17,382 nucleotides of DNA from Chrysochromulina tobinii (GCA_001275005.1 JWZX01002212.1:1-17382); one strand, 5' to 3'; counted from the stretch's first letter, positions 1 to 7,336 are shown. The notes: generated from the sequence alone by a model not told the origin. Numbers and translations are program-made.

Positions 1-400
1 GGCGTGCGTGTGCTTGGCGACGCGCGCGCGCGCGGGAGGGCTCGCGCGTGCCGTTGGTGAACTGCTCGAAGGCGGCGACGCGGTAGTAGAACGGCAGGCT
101 CATGTCGAAGAGGGCACCTGCGAGGGGAACAAGGGCACGAAAAGGCGGCACCCGAGCACACACACGTTGTGTGTGCGCACGGGGCGCGGCTACAAGTACT
201 CCGCTGCCGAGCACGCAGGGCCTGATTTGGGCGGCCTGATTGGGCTGCTTCGGCCGCGCTGCGAGCTGCTCGGCGGTCATGTCTTCGGCGATCGCCGCCC
301 GCGGCTGCTTCGGCCGTGCTGCGAGCTGCTCGGCGGTTATGTCTTCGGCGATCGCCTGCGGGTGCACCACCACCATCACCACGCGGCTGGTTTTCGCCAT
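1..400 (-). CDS. Possible hypothetical gene, open frame running off left edge
   Basis: Read on the minus strand, a frame stays open from an ATG at 400 to the window edge. It begins MAKTSRVVMVVVHPQ and then has two copies of a 20-residue unit (AIAEDMTAEQLAARPKQP plus two residues), encoded by the 60-bp tandem repeat at 241-360. The two copies differ by a silent Ala codon change and by Met/Ile. Near the edge the text becomes more protein-like (ALFDMSLPFYYRVAAFEQF). It is preceded by a pyrimidine-rich tract ending CCCCTCGCAG (118-127), so 1-117 could instead be an exon that starts at a 3' splice site. I do not recognise a family. The opposite strand is also open here, so strand choice rests on amino-acid composition and on the conservative repeat differences. 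Confidence 0.3.
   Translation of the reverse strand, partial: MAKTSRVVMVVVHPQAIAEDITAEQLAARPKQPRAAIAEDMTAEQLAARPKQPNQAAQIRPCVLGSGVLVAAPRAHTQRVCARVPPFRALVPLAGALFDMSLPFYYRVAAFEQFTNGTREPSRARARRQAHAR
241..360. repeat. 60-bp tandem duplication, two copies
   Basis: Positions 241-300 and 301-360 align without gaps at a period of exactly 60 bp. The core GCTGCTTCGGCC...TCTTCGGCGATCGCC differs at only two internal bases (256/316 and 278/338), plus a few at the unit edges. The period is a multiple of three, so it adds a 20-residue repeat to the minus-strand frame. Confidence 0.9.
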
Positions 401-414
401 GAGTTCAGCGGTAT

Positions 415-1188
415 GTGGTGACGCTTTGGTGCCCTGCTGCAAGGGGCTGGGAGAGGGAGGGGCGAGCAGTCCTCTTCGGCGACCCCAGGAATGGCGACGT
501 CCGCTTTTTCCGCGCCCGCGGGCTCTCCGGCGGCTCCAGAGAAGTCCCTCGCCTCCCTCTGGGCCCGATAGTGAACCACGGCGGCCCGTCCACTACGCGT
601 GCGATTGCGATAGCTGCACTGCTGCCTACAGCACCTGCGACAGAATCGACGTTTTCAGACCTGCCAGGCCTGCCAGCCCTGCCAGCCTGTGAGCTGGGTG
701 TACCGCGCGCGTCTGCAAGGAAGCAGAAGGCTGCTGCAGCGGCGCCAGCCGCTCCGCGCCCCAAGAGGGGCCGCCGGGATCCAGCAGCAGCTGAAAAAGC
801 TGTGGCACAGCTGCTTGCGGCGGCGGCAGCGATGCTGCAGCAGGAGGCAGAGAAGAAGGCGGCGGCGGAACTTGCGCTTGCAGCGCGCCGGTCAGCAGCG
901 GCTGCAACGAAGCTACAGCAGAAGGAGATGGCGGCGGCTGCGCCCGAGAAAAAGGCCGTCGCAGGCTGATGCCTTGGCATTGTTACGCAGATGGTGAAGC
1001 AGGCCGAGGCGCAGGCGAAGCGCTCGGCGGCCGCCCGCAAGGCGGACAAGGTGAAGGCCAGCAGAGCAGAGGCTGCTGAGCACAAGGTCTGCGAGAAGCT
1101 GGGACTGGCGTGCGCCTCGGCAGCCATTGCTGCGGCGTTGGACGCGTACCGCTGCTCGGCCCGCGAGCTCGTCCACGGTGACGGCTGA
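415..1188 (+). pseudogene. Ala/Lys/Glu-rich coiled-coil ORF interrupted by one in-frame TGA
   Basis: Two open segments, 415-969 and 991-1188, lie in the same frame and are separated by a single TGA (967-969). The first has an NLS-like RPKRGRR followed by a helical Ala/Gln/Glu/Lys-rich stretch (for example AEKAVAQLLAAAAAMLQQEA). The second continues in the same style (VKQAEAQAKRSAAARKADKV) and ends ELVHGDG. The shared frame and composition suggest one gene of about 258 codons carrying a stop. An alternative is that the 33-nt stretch 958-990, which starts GT, ends AG and is a multiple of three, is removed or read through; it is very short for an intron. No family is recognised. The opposite strand is also open (405-1127), but its translation looks like shadow Ala/Ser/Cys sequence. 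Confidence 0.35.
445..467 (+). repeat. Left arm of 23-bp inverted repeat
   Basis: The arm begins GGCTGGGAGAGGG and ends GGGGCGAGC. It is the exact reverse complement of 2281-2303. Together the arms bracket about 1.86 kb holding the broken Ala-rich ORF and a minus-strand ORF. They may be the ends of a mobile unit or two copies of a dispersed GC-rich repeat. Confidence 0.7.
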
Positions 1189-1289
1189 TGCCGTTTGCCA
1201 CGCTGGAGCTACTGCCTGGTGCGCCCGTCTGCACGCCGGCATCGCGTCCGGCTGATTGCTTGGCTTGCCCTCCGCAAGCAATATGTGTG

Positions 1290-2033
1290 TTATATGTGTC
1301 TTTCGTCACGGTAAAATTGTATAATATCCCAATTACTATAGCGCGAGCGCGATCGGCGGCCCGACCGGACCTTCAGCGCACGCAGCTGCGACGCCAAGCC
1401 GTTGCGCCGGTAGCGCGCCTTGGCGTTGTCTAGCGGCGGCGCGGGCTCGGGCGCGGGCTGCTGCAGCGCAGCCATCGGCGGCGCTGCCGCCGTCGGGGAC
1501 GCCCCGAGAGGCTCGGCCTTCACTGGGGAGGCGAAAAGAGCGCGCAGCTGCTGGAGCTCTGCCCACGCCGCGTCGGGGTCGAAGGTGAAGGGATTCGTGG
1601 CGGCGGCGGCAGAGGAGGATGAGGAGGCGGAGGCGGAGGCGGAGGCTGGAGATGAGGGCGGCGGGCACGGAGTGCCAGCGGCGAAGGCAGAGGAGAAGAG
1701 CAGAGCACCGGCGGCGGCAGAAGGCTTGGACAGCACGCGTCGTGCTCGCTTGATCAGCGGTGATGCCTCGACGTACGTCCAGGGGGTGGTAGGAAGACCC
1801 TTCTTGAGTGATGCGGTTATGTGAAACCTCATGCGCTTGAGCCGACCAAGCCGATCACGCTGCTGATGACGGTGCCCGTCGTCAACCTCAAAGGGGAACT
1901 CTGGCGCGCCCGGTGGAAGATAATTCACCCCAGCCGCAGCGCAAAAGCCGGCGATCGCCAGCTCGTCCATGCAACTCATGGCGATGTTCTTACCGTGGTG
2001 CATGTCGAGATGAGCAGACGCGCTCATAGTCAT
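1290..2033 (-). CDS. Hypothetical protein, Ser/Ala/Pro-rich with basic C-terminus
   Basis: The minus-strand frame is open from 2081. The ATG at 2033 (MTMSASAHLDMHHGKNIAMS) is preferred over the one at 2081 because the text becomes more ordinary there; the product would be about 247 residues. The N-terminal third looks folded, with motifs such as CMDELAIAGFCAAAGVNYLP and a basic stretch before TTPWTYVEASPLIKRARR. A low-complexity Ser/Ala linker follows, then FTFDPDAAWAELQQLRALFA and SPVKAEP, and a basic tail rich in Arg/Ser. It could be nuclear. It converges with the Ala-rich plus-strand ORF (3' ends at 1188 and 1290) inside the 23-bp inverted repeats, so both may belong to one mobile unit. 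No family is recognised. The plus strand is also open, but its composition is poorer. Confidence 0.4.
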   Translation of the reverse strand: MTMSASAHLDMHHGKNIAMSCMDELAIAGFCAAAGVNYLPPGAPEFPFEVDDGHRHQQRDRLGRLKRMRFHITASLKKGLPTTPWTYVEASPLIKRARRVLSKPSAAAGALLFSSAFAAGTPCPPPSSPASASASASSSSSAAAATNPFTFDPDAAWAELQQLRALFASPVKAEPLGASPTAAAPPMAALQQPAPEPAPPLDNAKARYRRNGLASQLRALKVRSGRRSRSRYSNWDIIQFYRDERHI

Positions 2034-2280
2034 CGCTCGCAGCCGCGTCGGGCTACATGCAGGCGCTGTGCAGCAGAGCAACGAACACGCTGCTGGTCAG
2101 CACAAGTCTCAGCTGCAGAATCGCAGAACGCGCCGGGACTAGCAGACGCAGAAGGCAGAGGAGAACCCAACAGTGAAGCTCGCGAGCAAAACAGCTACCT
2201 TGGTACGCCGATGCCACCACGCAGAGAGCATCGAAGGCGGACGCCATATGCCCAGGAATTGGGGTCGTTTTCCGCAAGGG

Positions 2281-2303
2281 GCTCGCCCCTCCCTCTCCCA
2301 GCC
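2281..2303 (-). repeat. Right arm of 23-bp inverted repeat
   Basis: This is an exact reverse complement of 445-467. The next 23 bases (2304-2326) repeat the local CAAGGGG / CCAGCC motifs. If they are skipped, the match to the left arm extends through CCTTG to 28 bp, which suggests a small local insertion or duplication at this end. Confidence 0.7.
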
Positions 2304-2321
2304 CAAGGGGCTGGCCCCTTG
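2304..2321. repeat. Short perfect hairpin
   Basis: CAAGGGG, loop CTGG, CCCCTTG: a 7-bp perfect stem directly outside the 23-bp inverted-repeat arm. Further CAAGGGG and CCCCTTG copies sit at 2275-2281 and 2326-2332, making a hairpin-prone cluster. Confidence 0.7.
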
Positions 2322-2410
2322 CCCAGCCCCTTGTGTGGGAAGACGAGATGTTTGCTTCAGCCTAGGCGCTTCACTTCCGTGTGGTGGTTACAAAAAGTTG
2401 GGAAACCTCA

Positions 2411-2466
2411 GTGGGGGGCGTTCCCCCCCCGGAGGAGGGGGCGGCCCCCCCCGGAGGGGGGGGCGC
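2411..2466. repeat. Alternating G-run/C-run low-complexity tract
   Basis: Runs of five to nine G and eight C alternate (two GGAGG-type spacers between C-runs and G-runs). The tract could fold into hairpins or G-quadruplexes on either strand. It lies about 85 bp upstream of the FkbM-GT77 start codon. The rest of 2034-2548 shows no convincing gene. Confidence 0.8.
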
Positions 2467-2548
2467 ACTTAGGCCACGTGTTTAGGGGCCAGACCACGAA
2501 CACCCTTGGAGGCGCAAGACCGCGCGCCGAACCACTTACTGCGCGCTG

Positions 2549-4552
2549 ATGATGCGATTGATGCGCTCGATGGTATTCGCGCTCGCGCTCATCGACGGCA
2601 TCGACTGCACCAATGAGGTGTCGCTACAGCAAATAGAAGATCTGCTCTCGAGCTCTCAATGCCAGGACATCTACATGGATGTCGGTACCAACATTGGGGT
2701 GCAAATCAGGAAAATGTACGAGCCCCATCACTACACAGGTGCCAACATGCTGGTGCACTTTGACAAACTGTTTGGTCCCACGCCACGCTGTGGCGTATGC
2801 ACCATCGGTTTGGAGCCCAACCCACGACACTCTGAGAAGCTCCATTCTCTTACGCGGCACCTGCAAGCTGCAGGTGCAAAGGTAATCGTGTTGCATGGTG
2901 CAGCTCTTGATCGAAATGGCAGTATCAACCTGCAGATTGACAGCGATAACAGCCAGTGGGATCTTGGTGCCAGCGTCCTATCGGAGAAATCGTCCAACGC
3001 GCGAATGGAACAAGTGCCAGCGTTCGACTTGGCATCTCTGGTGAGCCGGATGGATCGGCATGTGAGTCGCACAGGGGGGAGTCTGATGATGAAGATGGAC
3101 GTTGAAGGGGCCGAGGACTTGCTGATCCCACACCTGATCAACTCGCGACGAGCCGCCGTGCCGGGCCAAAGCTTGATATGTGCAATCGACGAGATTTACA
3201 TCGAATGGCACCATCAGAATACAGAGCTGAAGCTGCCCAAGGAAGCGCGTGAGTCCATCGCACGGCTCAACGAGCAGGTCAAGCTGCTGTTTGAGGCGCA
3301 ACATGGGGCGAAACCCAGCTTTTTGCGGCGGTGCAGCACAAAGGTATTAGCCATGGACGACGAGACCTTCGGGTTTGACGGCGCAGATTGGCATGGGAAC
3401 GGGGCCTTCCCGCTTCCCACTCAGCCTATCTGCCCTCGACGCTCGCGTCCTGTGGTTCGTCACTCGAATCGTGAGACTTGCCGTTCGAAGGCAATATCGC
3501 TCTCCAAGCAAGTCGCTTGCGAAGAGTTGAAAAGAGAAGACCTGTTTGGAGCTGAGTTTCTGGACAATTGTATCCACAGCGATTGTCGAAACCATCCCAA
3601 CGGCACCGAGACGTTGCCGGTGCACGTTGCCGGTGAGATGTCGATCGAGCTCAGCCAACTGTTCGATCGGGTTGGGTCGAAATGGGGCAGACACCAGATT
3701 ACGCAGGCCCTCGCAAGAGCCGTCGAATCTGGTGGAACCATCCGCGGCGCAACCCTCTTCACAATCGTAAACAACCAGAGCAGGTGTATGACGGAGAACT
3801 ATTTGATCCATCTGTCAACTGTGGTTCGGCAGTCTAATAACTCGCAGCTGACGGTCATGCTGTTCTGTGAAGATTCGCCCATGGGCCACTTCTGCCAGCG
3901 ACTGCGAGAGGCATTCAGGACGAGCAGCTTCGGGGTTGAGTGCATTGTCCCAAAGGAGTGGAATCCGCCGCACAAAATGAGCTTCCAGGACTTTGAGTTT
4001 AATCGACTCTCGTATTTGCGTCAAGTTATCGCCTACACACTGCTCCTCCTCTACAAGCAGCAAGCTGCTCTCTGGAATGACATCGATTATGTGTGGCGGC
4101 AGCATCCTTCCCTTTTGCTGACTCACATCCTAGCAGGAACGCCTGGAGCTGTCGGGGCAGGGATCCCCGAGGATCGATCGGGCCGCATCAACGGTGGGCT
4201 TGGCTTCTTTTCGTTCCGTGGTATCAACTACCTTCGGCGTTGGATTTCGCGCGTCGAACCGATCGAGCACGCGGATCAAGACCACGAACCTCTCCAAATC
4301 GGTCGCATCGCTCTAGGCAATGAGGAAGACGTGCACACGTGCAAGCGCGGAGCTGGCTTGTATGCACAGCATTTCACCTGCTGCGATAAGCTTGGGTGCA
4401 TGATGCGCGAAGGTGTTTGGAAGGCGGGCAAGATGTGCGGCGATGCCATCGTCGTGGAGTGGGGACACTCGACGGCTATGACCCCCCCTGCCCCTCCTAA
4501 TCGCTTGAGCCCTCCTAATCTCTTGAGCCGGATTTGGCATAGTGTTGGGTAG
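2549..4552 (+). CDS. Fusion of FkbM-like methyltransferase and GT77-like glycosyltransferase, secretory
   Basis: 667 codons, uninterrupted. Residues 1-20 (MMRLMRSMVFALALIDGIDC) look like a signal peptide or signal anchor, so the protein probably works in the ER or Golgi lumen. Residues about 38-220 match FkbM-type SAM-dependent methyltransferases: DVGTNIG (44-50, SAM-binding loop), LEPNP (88-92) and MKMDVEGAE (181-189). A Cys-containing linker (about 265-360) follows. Residues about 400-650 resemble the nucleotide-diphospho-sugar transferase domain of GT77 (PF03407 type): FNRLSYLRQV, NDIDYVW with the DxD-like DID at 511-513, RINGGLGFFS and a late CGDAIVVEWGH. FkbM enzymes O-methylate sugars or related hydroxyls, and GT77 enzymes add sugars such as arabinose, galactose or xylose. 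The inferred role is coupled addition and capping of a glycan; donor and acceptor cannot be read from sequence. The second ATG at 2552 is an equally possible start. Confidence 0.8.
   Translation: MMRLMRSMVFALALIDGIDCTNEVSLQQIEDLLSSSQCQDIYMDVGTNIGVQIRKMYEPHHYTGANMLVHFDKLFGPTPRCGVCTIGLEPNPRHSEKLHSLTRHLQAAGAKVIVLHGAALDRNGSINLQIDSDNSQWDLGASVLSEKSSNARMEQVPAFDLASLVSRMDRHVSRTGGSLMMKMDVEGAEDLLIPHLINSRRAAVPGQSLICAIDEIYIEWHHQNTELKLPKEARESIARLNEQVKLLFEAQHGAKPSFLRRCSTKVLAMDDETFGFDGADWHGNGAFPLPTQPICPRRSRPVVRHSNRETCRSKAISLSKQVACEELKREDLFGAEFLDNCIHSDCRNHPNGTETLPVHVAGEMSIELSQLFDRVGSKWGRHQITQALARAVESGGTIRGATLFTIVNNQSRCMTENYLIHLSTVVRQSNNSQLTVMLFCEDSPMGHFCQRLREAFRTSSFGVECIVPKEWNPPHKMSFQDFEFNRLSYLRQVIAYTLLLLYKQQAALWNDIDYVWRQHPSLLLTHILAGTPGAVGAGIPEDRSGRINGGLGFFSFRGINYLRRWISRVEPIEHADQDHEPLQIGRIALGNEEDVHTCKRGAGLYAQHFTCCDKLGCMMREGVWKAGKMCGDAIVVEWGHSTAMTPPAPPNRLSPPNLLSRIWHSVG
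4494..4529 (+). repeat. 18-bp tandem repeat at the 3' end of the FkbM-GT77 ORF
   Basis: CCTCCTAATCGCTTGAGC is followed by CCTCCTAATCTCTTGAGC, one base different. It encodes PPNRLS-PPNLLS in the last 20 codons, after the end of the catalytic domain. It is probably a recent slippage duplication extending the tail. Confidence 0.85.
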
Positions 4553-5100
4553 TCCATTGCCCAGTTCCAAAATCTGGGTGGCCTGCGTCCGTCTATCTTC
4601 ATCCTCACCGCCCACGAGTCCAGAAAGCAGGAGAAGTGCCCGAGAACGCACGCACGAGCGGAGATGCTAGCAAAGTGATATCTCCGGTCGACGGTTTCTA
4701 TTGGAGTTGAGCGATGGTTTTCGCACCAGTGCAGTGGGTTCGGGCATAGCGGCCCGAGTGATTCCGATCGTGGCTTGCATGCGACCGTTGAGCGTTGTGG
4801 GGAACGCGGGAAAGCGGAGCGCTCGGGGGGGCTACCTGAACTTTCACCTCTGTCGTTCTGTGGTCGGTGAGGAGGGCTGCGTCACATGATGGGATTTGAG
4901 ACGGTGGAGTGTGGTATCTGTTAGTATCTGGTCAGAGCGCGGGGGGACCGTCCGCGACTTAACTGACGCGGAGGACTAACTGAAGACTGACAAGTGTGTG
5001 TGTGGAATAAATGACCGGACTGATGGTTTGATTGACTGGAGACCGACAGTCCGTGTGAAATAATAATCTAATTCATAATCATACGCACTCGCACATTTGC

Positions 5101-5132
5101 TTGCTAATTATACAGCTTGCTAATTATACAGC
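5101..5132 (+). repeat. 16-bp tandem repeat, two perfect copies
   Basis: TTGCTAATTATACAGC occurs twice in direct succession (5101-5116, 5117-5132), followed by a third start TTGCC. It directly precedes the hairpin at 5137. Confidence 0.9.
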
Positions 5133-5136
5133 TTGC

Positions 5137-5181
5137 CAAGTCCGGGTTGAGCATATGTTTTGCGTGCTCAACCCGGACTTG
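5137..5181. repeat. Perfect 17-bp stem-loop
   Basis: The arm CAAGTCCGGGTTGAGCA (5137-5153) pairs exactly with TGCTCAACCCGGACTTG (5165-5181) across an 11-nt loop (TATGTTTTGCG). A related single arm, CGGGTTGAGCACATGTTTT, lies at 5202-5220, so the loop side is repeated too. It may be a mobile-element end, a small RNA hairpin or a transcription-end structure; its function is unknown. Confidence 0.9.
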
Positions 5182-5457
5182 TTGGTGTGAAGACCGGGTA
5201 GCGGGTTGAGCACATGTTTTTCGACACTACGGTCACCCTAGACATGTACTTTGCGCACCGCGTCGCAGCACTCGACTCCTCGTTCAGCCTCGTACGGTCA
5301 TGTAATTGTAAAAAAATTGAGATGATAAACTTATAGTAACACGTCAACACGTGCGCGTATAGGGCATTATAGGGCACGAGAGACGAGTTCTGTGCCCTCT
5401 CATTGCGTTCTCATCCCCCCCTCGCCCTCCCACCACCACACGAACTAGGCCTCAGAC

Positions 5458-5835
5458 TCAGTCGTCGTCGAGCTCGAGGTCGTTGTAGCTCTTTGACTCC
5501 GACGTGTATCCATGCCGGCGTGCGGTACGCAGGTACTCAGAAGGAGGCATACTCACGTCAGGTACTCGAGAAGGCGTGATTGATTCGTTCCAACCGAGCA
5601 GGGCAAGCCGGTGCCCTTGTCGTACGCATTCATCATCGGGATCGGACACCAATCGTACGCACTGCCCACACAATGACAACAATGACAGGGCTGCGGCCGC
5701 CCACAGCGCGGGCGGCTGCCAAGCGGGCAGCAGCTGGGCCGTAAGCAGCAGGCTGTGTGGATCATCCGAGGGCACCGTGACGTTTGCATTCATTCCGTGA
5801 ACAAATCCAGACGATTCCTCGCGCTGCCGCAACAT
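5458..5835 (-). CDS. Possible small single-pass membrane protein
   Basis: 125 codons on the minus strand from the ATG at 5835. One hydrophobic segment (PPALWAAAALSLLSLCGQCV, about residues 41-60) could span a membrane, and the end is acidic (SYNDLELDDD), typical of a genuine cytosolic tail. The frame is open a little further upstream, to about 5917, without another ATG. It could therefore be a separate gene or a 3' exon spliced to something upstream. The TylF-type gene ends 122 bp upstream on the same strand and has its own plausible C-terminus, so I do not join them. No family is recognised. Competing plus-strand ORFs over the same bases look less protein-like. Confidence 0.35.
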   Translation of the reverse strand: MLRQREESSGFVHGMNANVTVPSDDPHSLLLTAQLLPAWQPPALWAAAALSLLSLCGQCVRLVSDPDDECVRQGHRLALLGWNESITPSRVPDVSMPPSEYLRTARRHGYTSESKSYNDLELDDD

Positions 5836-5957
5836 CGTCGAATCCTTCCCAGCTCTGGCCTGCTCTGGGAGCGTTGGCCAAATGGTTGCCGTGTATCTTG
5901 AGCCCTGGCCTCGTCAACCTCCTTTTCGTGCTGCACACCATAGTCATTGTTTGCCGA

Positions 5958-6953
5958 TCAAGCGTGCTGTACTGGCTCTACGGTACGCCGCACCTTCCTT
6001 GATCGCTTCTGCCACCAGACAGCCTCGATAGACCCATCCTTCTCTTTGATGTGATGTAACGGCTCGTAGATCCTGTTTTCCGTCCTAAAGCGGTCTATAG
6101 CTTCGCGGCACCCGTTATATGATCCGTAGTCGTCTACGTAGACAAGGCCACCGGGCAGCACGCGGTCATAGAGCCCAATCAGCACGTCCCAGGTGGAGGT
6201 GTATAAGTCCCCGTCCATCCTCAGGAAAGAAATGGCCTTCACTTTTGACTTGTGCACCGTCTCGGCGAAAAAGCCCTTGGTCACGACGATCCGCTTCTCG
6301 TCCCATGCCCCTAGACTCTGCATGTTCTGCTTGAACACTTGAAAACCTGCGCTGTACTCTCCCGCCACACCGACATTTGCATCGCCCTGCATGTCATAAT
6401 TAGTTGCCGTTGGTAGACCCATGAACGAGTCGAAGGCCCACAGTTTCCGCCCACAGCCATCGTAGTCGATCAACGCTCGCATCAGGACCGCCGTGGAGCC
6501 GCCCGTATAGACACCCGTCTCAACGATGTCGCCATCTAGGCATCGGTTGATGGCTGTGCGGGCAAGGTGCGCCGTTGCCCTCAACCTTCGACCTGAAACA
6601 ACTGCCAGGTTCCTGGCAGCCACTTGGCCGACTACATTCGAAATCCAGTCCTCAGGGCGGTTGTGCAGAAGCGAAATAAAATTGGCTGAGCACGATTCAG
6701 GCGCGCAGGTAAGAGTGGGGCAGCCAAAGTTGAGCGGAGGCAAGCACCGGACATAGCCTACATGAACGGTGTCGTTGCTTGACCTTGAGCTGAACACCGG
6801 ACAGTCATTTGAGTTGTTGAAGCACCCGTCTTCCGAAAATGGCGAGGGTGGCGCCGATGAGATTTGCACAGGCCGAGAAAGCCAAGTAGGAAGCCAGGCG
6901 GCACTCGCTCCAGCGAGGGTGGCGCCGATGAGATGAAAGGTTAAGGCAGGCAT
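5958..6953 (-). CDS. TylF/MycF-type SAM-dependent O-methyltransferase, membrane-anchored
   Basis: 331 codons from the ATG at 6953. The frame is open further to 7019, but only with a GTG, so the ATG is preferred. Residues 1-28 (MPALTFHLIGATLAGASAAW onward) are hydrophobic and suggest a signal anchor. The catalytic domain has the family hallmarks: DIVETGVYTGGS (SAM loop, about 142-153), LWAFDSFMGLP (171-181), FLRMDGDLYTSTWDVL (244-258) and GGLVYVDDYGSYNGCREAI (268-286). The acidic residues are those that bind Mg2+ and the acceptor hydroxyl in MycF/TylF (PF05711). In bacteria the family methylates deoxysugars of macrolides; in algae such proteins are commonly annotated as macrocin O-methyltransferase with unknown acceptor. 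The inferred role is methylation of a sugar on a secretory-pathway glycan. It is divergent from the GalNAc-transferase and shares its upstream region. Residues 29-95 are a poorly conserved stem with several Cys. Confidence 0.8.
   Translation of the reverse strand: MPALTFHLIGATLAGASAAWLPTWLSRPVQISSAPPSPFSEDGCFNNSNDCPVFSSRSSNDTVHVGYVRCLPPLNFGCPTLTCAPESCSANFISLLHNRPEDWISNVVGQVAARNLAVVSGRRLRATAHLARTAINRCLDGDIVETGVYTGGSTAVLMRALIDYDGCGRKLWAFDSFMGLPTATNYDMQGDANVGVAGEYSAGFQVFKQNMQSLGAWDEKRIVVTKGFFAETVHKSKVKAISFLRMDGDLYTSTWDVLIGLYDRVLPGGLVYVDDYGSYNGCREAIDRFRTENRIYEPLHHIKEKDGSIEAVWWQKRSRKVRRTVEPVQHA
6842..6934 (-). repeat. 22-bp direct repeat inside the methyltransferase N-terminal region
   Basis: GCGAGGGTGGCGCCGATGAG plus AT occurs perfectly at 6842-6863 and 6913-6934. 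The copies are offset by 71 bp, so they are read in two different frames (as ISSAPPSP and LIGATLA). This looks like a duplication that rewrote the signal-anchor/stem region, or a hidden short intron or frameshift there. Confidence 0.85.
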
Positions 6954-7020
6954 TTCCGATACTGGTACTGCTGTAGTGAGGCACAGCACGCGAGACCGAA
7001 TCGCGCCCTGACTAGGCACT

Positions 7021-7085
7021 CAAGTCAAGTCAAGTCAAGTCAAGTCAAGTCAAGTCAAGTCAAGTCAAGTTTTGACTTGACTTAT
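7021..7085. repeat. (CAAGT)10 microsatellite followed by inverted (ACTTG) copies
   Basis: Ten perfect CAAGT units fill 7021-7070. They are followed by TTTGACTTGACTTA (7071-7084), which is complementary to the repeat and can fold back on it. The tract sits in the roughly 430-bp region between the divergent methyltransferase and GalNAc-transferase starts. Confidence 0.95.
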
Positions 7086-7336
7086 CTGAACAGCGCGAGG
7101 GTGAGGGTTATCGGACTGCGCCTTCATTGCGCTGCAGCACTGGCCCTCTCCCTCGCGTTGGACATCTCGACGAGCGTGACGCGTCACCGGCCGGCCTGTC
7201 GAGCAACACCGCCCAGACGTCTAGGCGGGCGCACTCGCCGCTCTCTTTGTAGGCTGTTTCTCAGATCTCCGCCTGCATGTGTCTCGTTTCGTGAGTCCTG
7301 TTTTGCTGTTCACGGTGGACCGTTTACGAGTTGTGT

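Larger units (their letters stand above)
4553..5457. other. Intergenic region without convincing genes
   Basis: About 900 bp between the stop of the plus-strand fusion gene and the minus-strand small membrane ORF. Two 3' ends converge here. It holds an AATAAA at 5006-5011, usable as a poly(A) signal for the upstream gene, and TGTAA motifs at about 5301-5311. It also holds a 16-bp tandem repeat (5101-5132), a strong hairpin (5137-5181) and a partial third copy of that hairpin's arm (5202-5220). Base composition turns AT-rich at about 5050-5135 and 5300-5340. The only short ORFs are unpersuasive. Confidence 0.6.

Noticed and set aside
361-390. His-run (HHHHHH) in the plus-strand frame near 376
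   Set aside because: It comes from a CAC/CAT repeat on the strand opposite the more protein-like minus frame (Val-rich there), so it is not read as a His-tract protein or a vector tag.
405-1127. 240-codon minus-strand ORF opposite the Ala-rich plus-strand ORF
   Set aside because: It is Ala/Ser/Cys-rich without structure and mirrors the GCN-repeat plus strand. The plus-strand translation has a better helical Lys/Glu/Gln pattern and an NLS-like motif.
1821-2549. 242-codon plus-strand ORF
   Set aside because: It is Arg/Pro-rich, runs through the hairpin cluster and G/C-run tract, and opposes the better minus-strand ORF at 1290-2033.
4730-4760. tRNA T-loop-like GGTTCGGGC
   Set aside because: No acceptor stem, anticodon arm or D-arm could be matched around it.
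5784-6002. 72-codon plus-strand ORF with a hydrophobic stretch
   Set aside because: It spans the gap between two minus-strand ORFs, has no family resemblance, and its hydrophobic part is short. It is possible but not supported.
6954-7019. GTG-started N-terminal extension of the TylF-type methyltransferase
   Set aside because: It has no ATG, and the hydrophobic anchor begins naturally at the ATG at 6953.
5458-7019. Joining the small membrane ORF to the methyltransferase as one spliced gene
   Set aside because: The methyltransferase has a complete family-like end (AVWWQK plus a basic tail), and no convincing branch or pyrimidine tract precedes an acceptor between the two.
7021-7085. CRISPR-like array
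   Set aside because: The pentanucleotide units are contiguous with no spacers, so this is a microsatellite.
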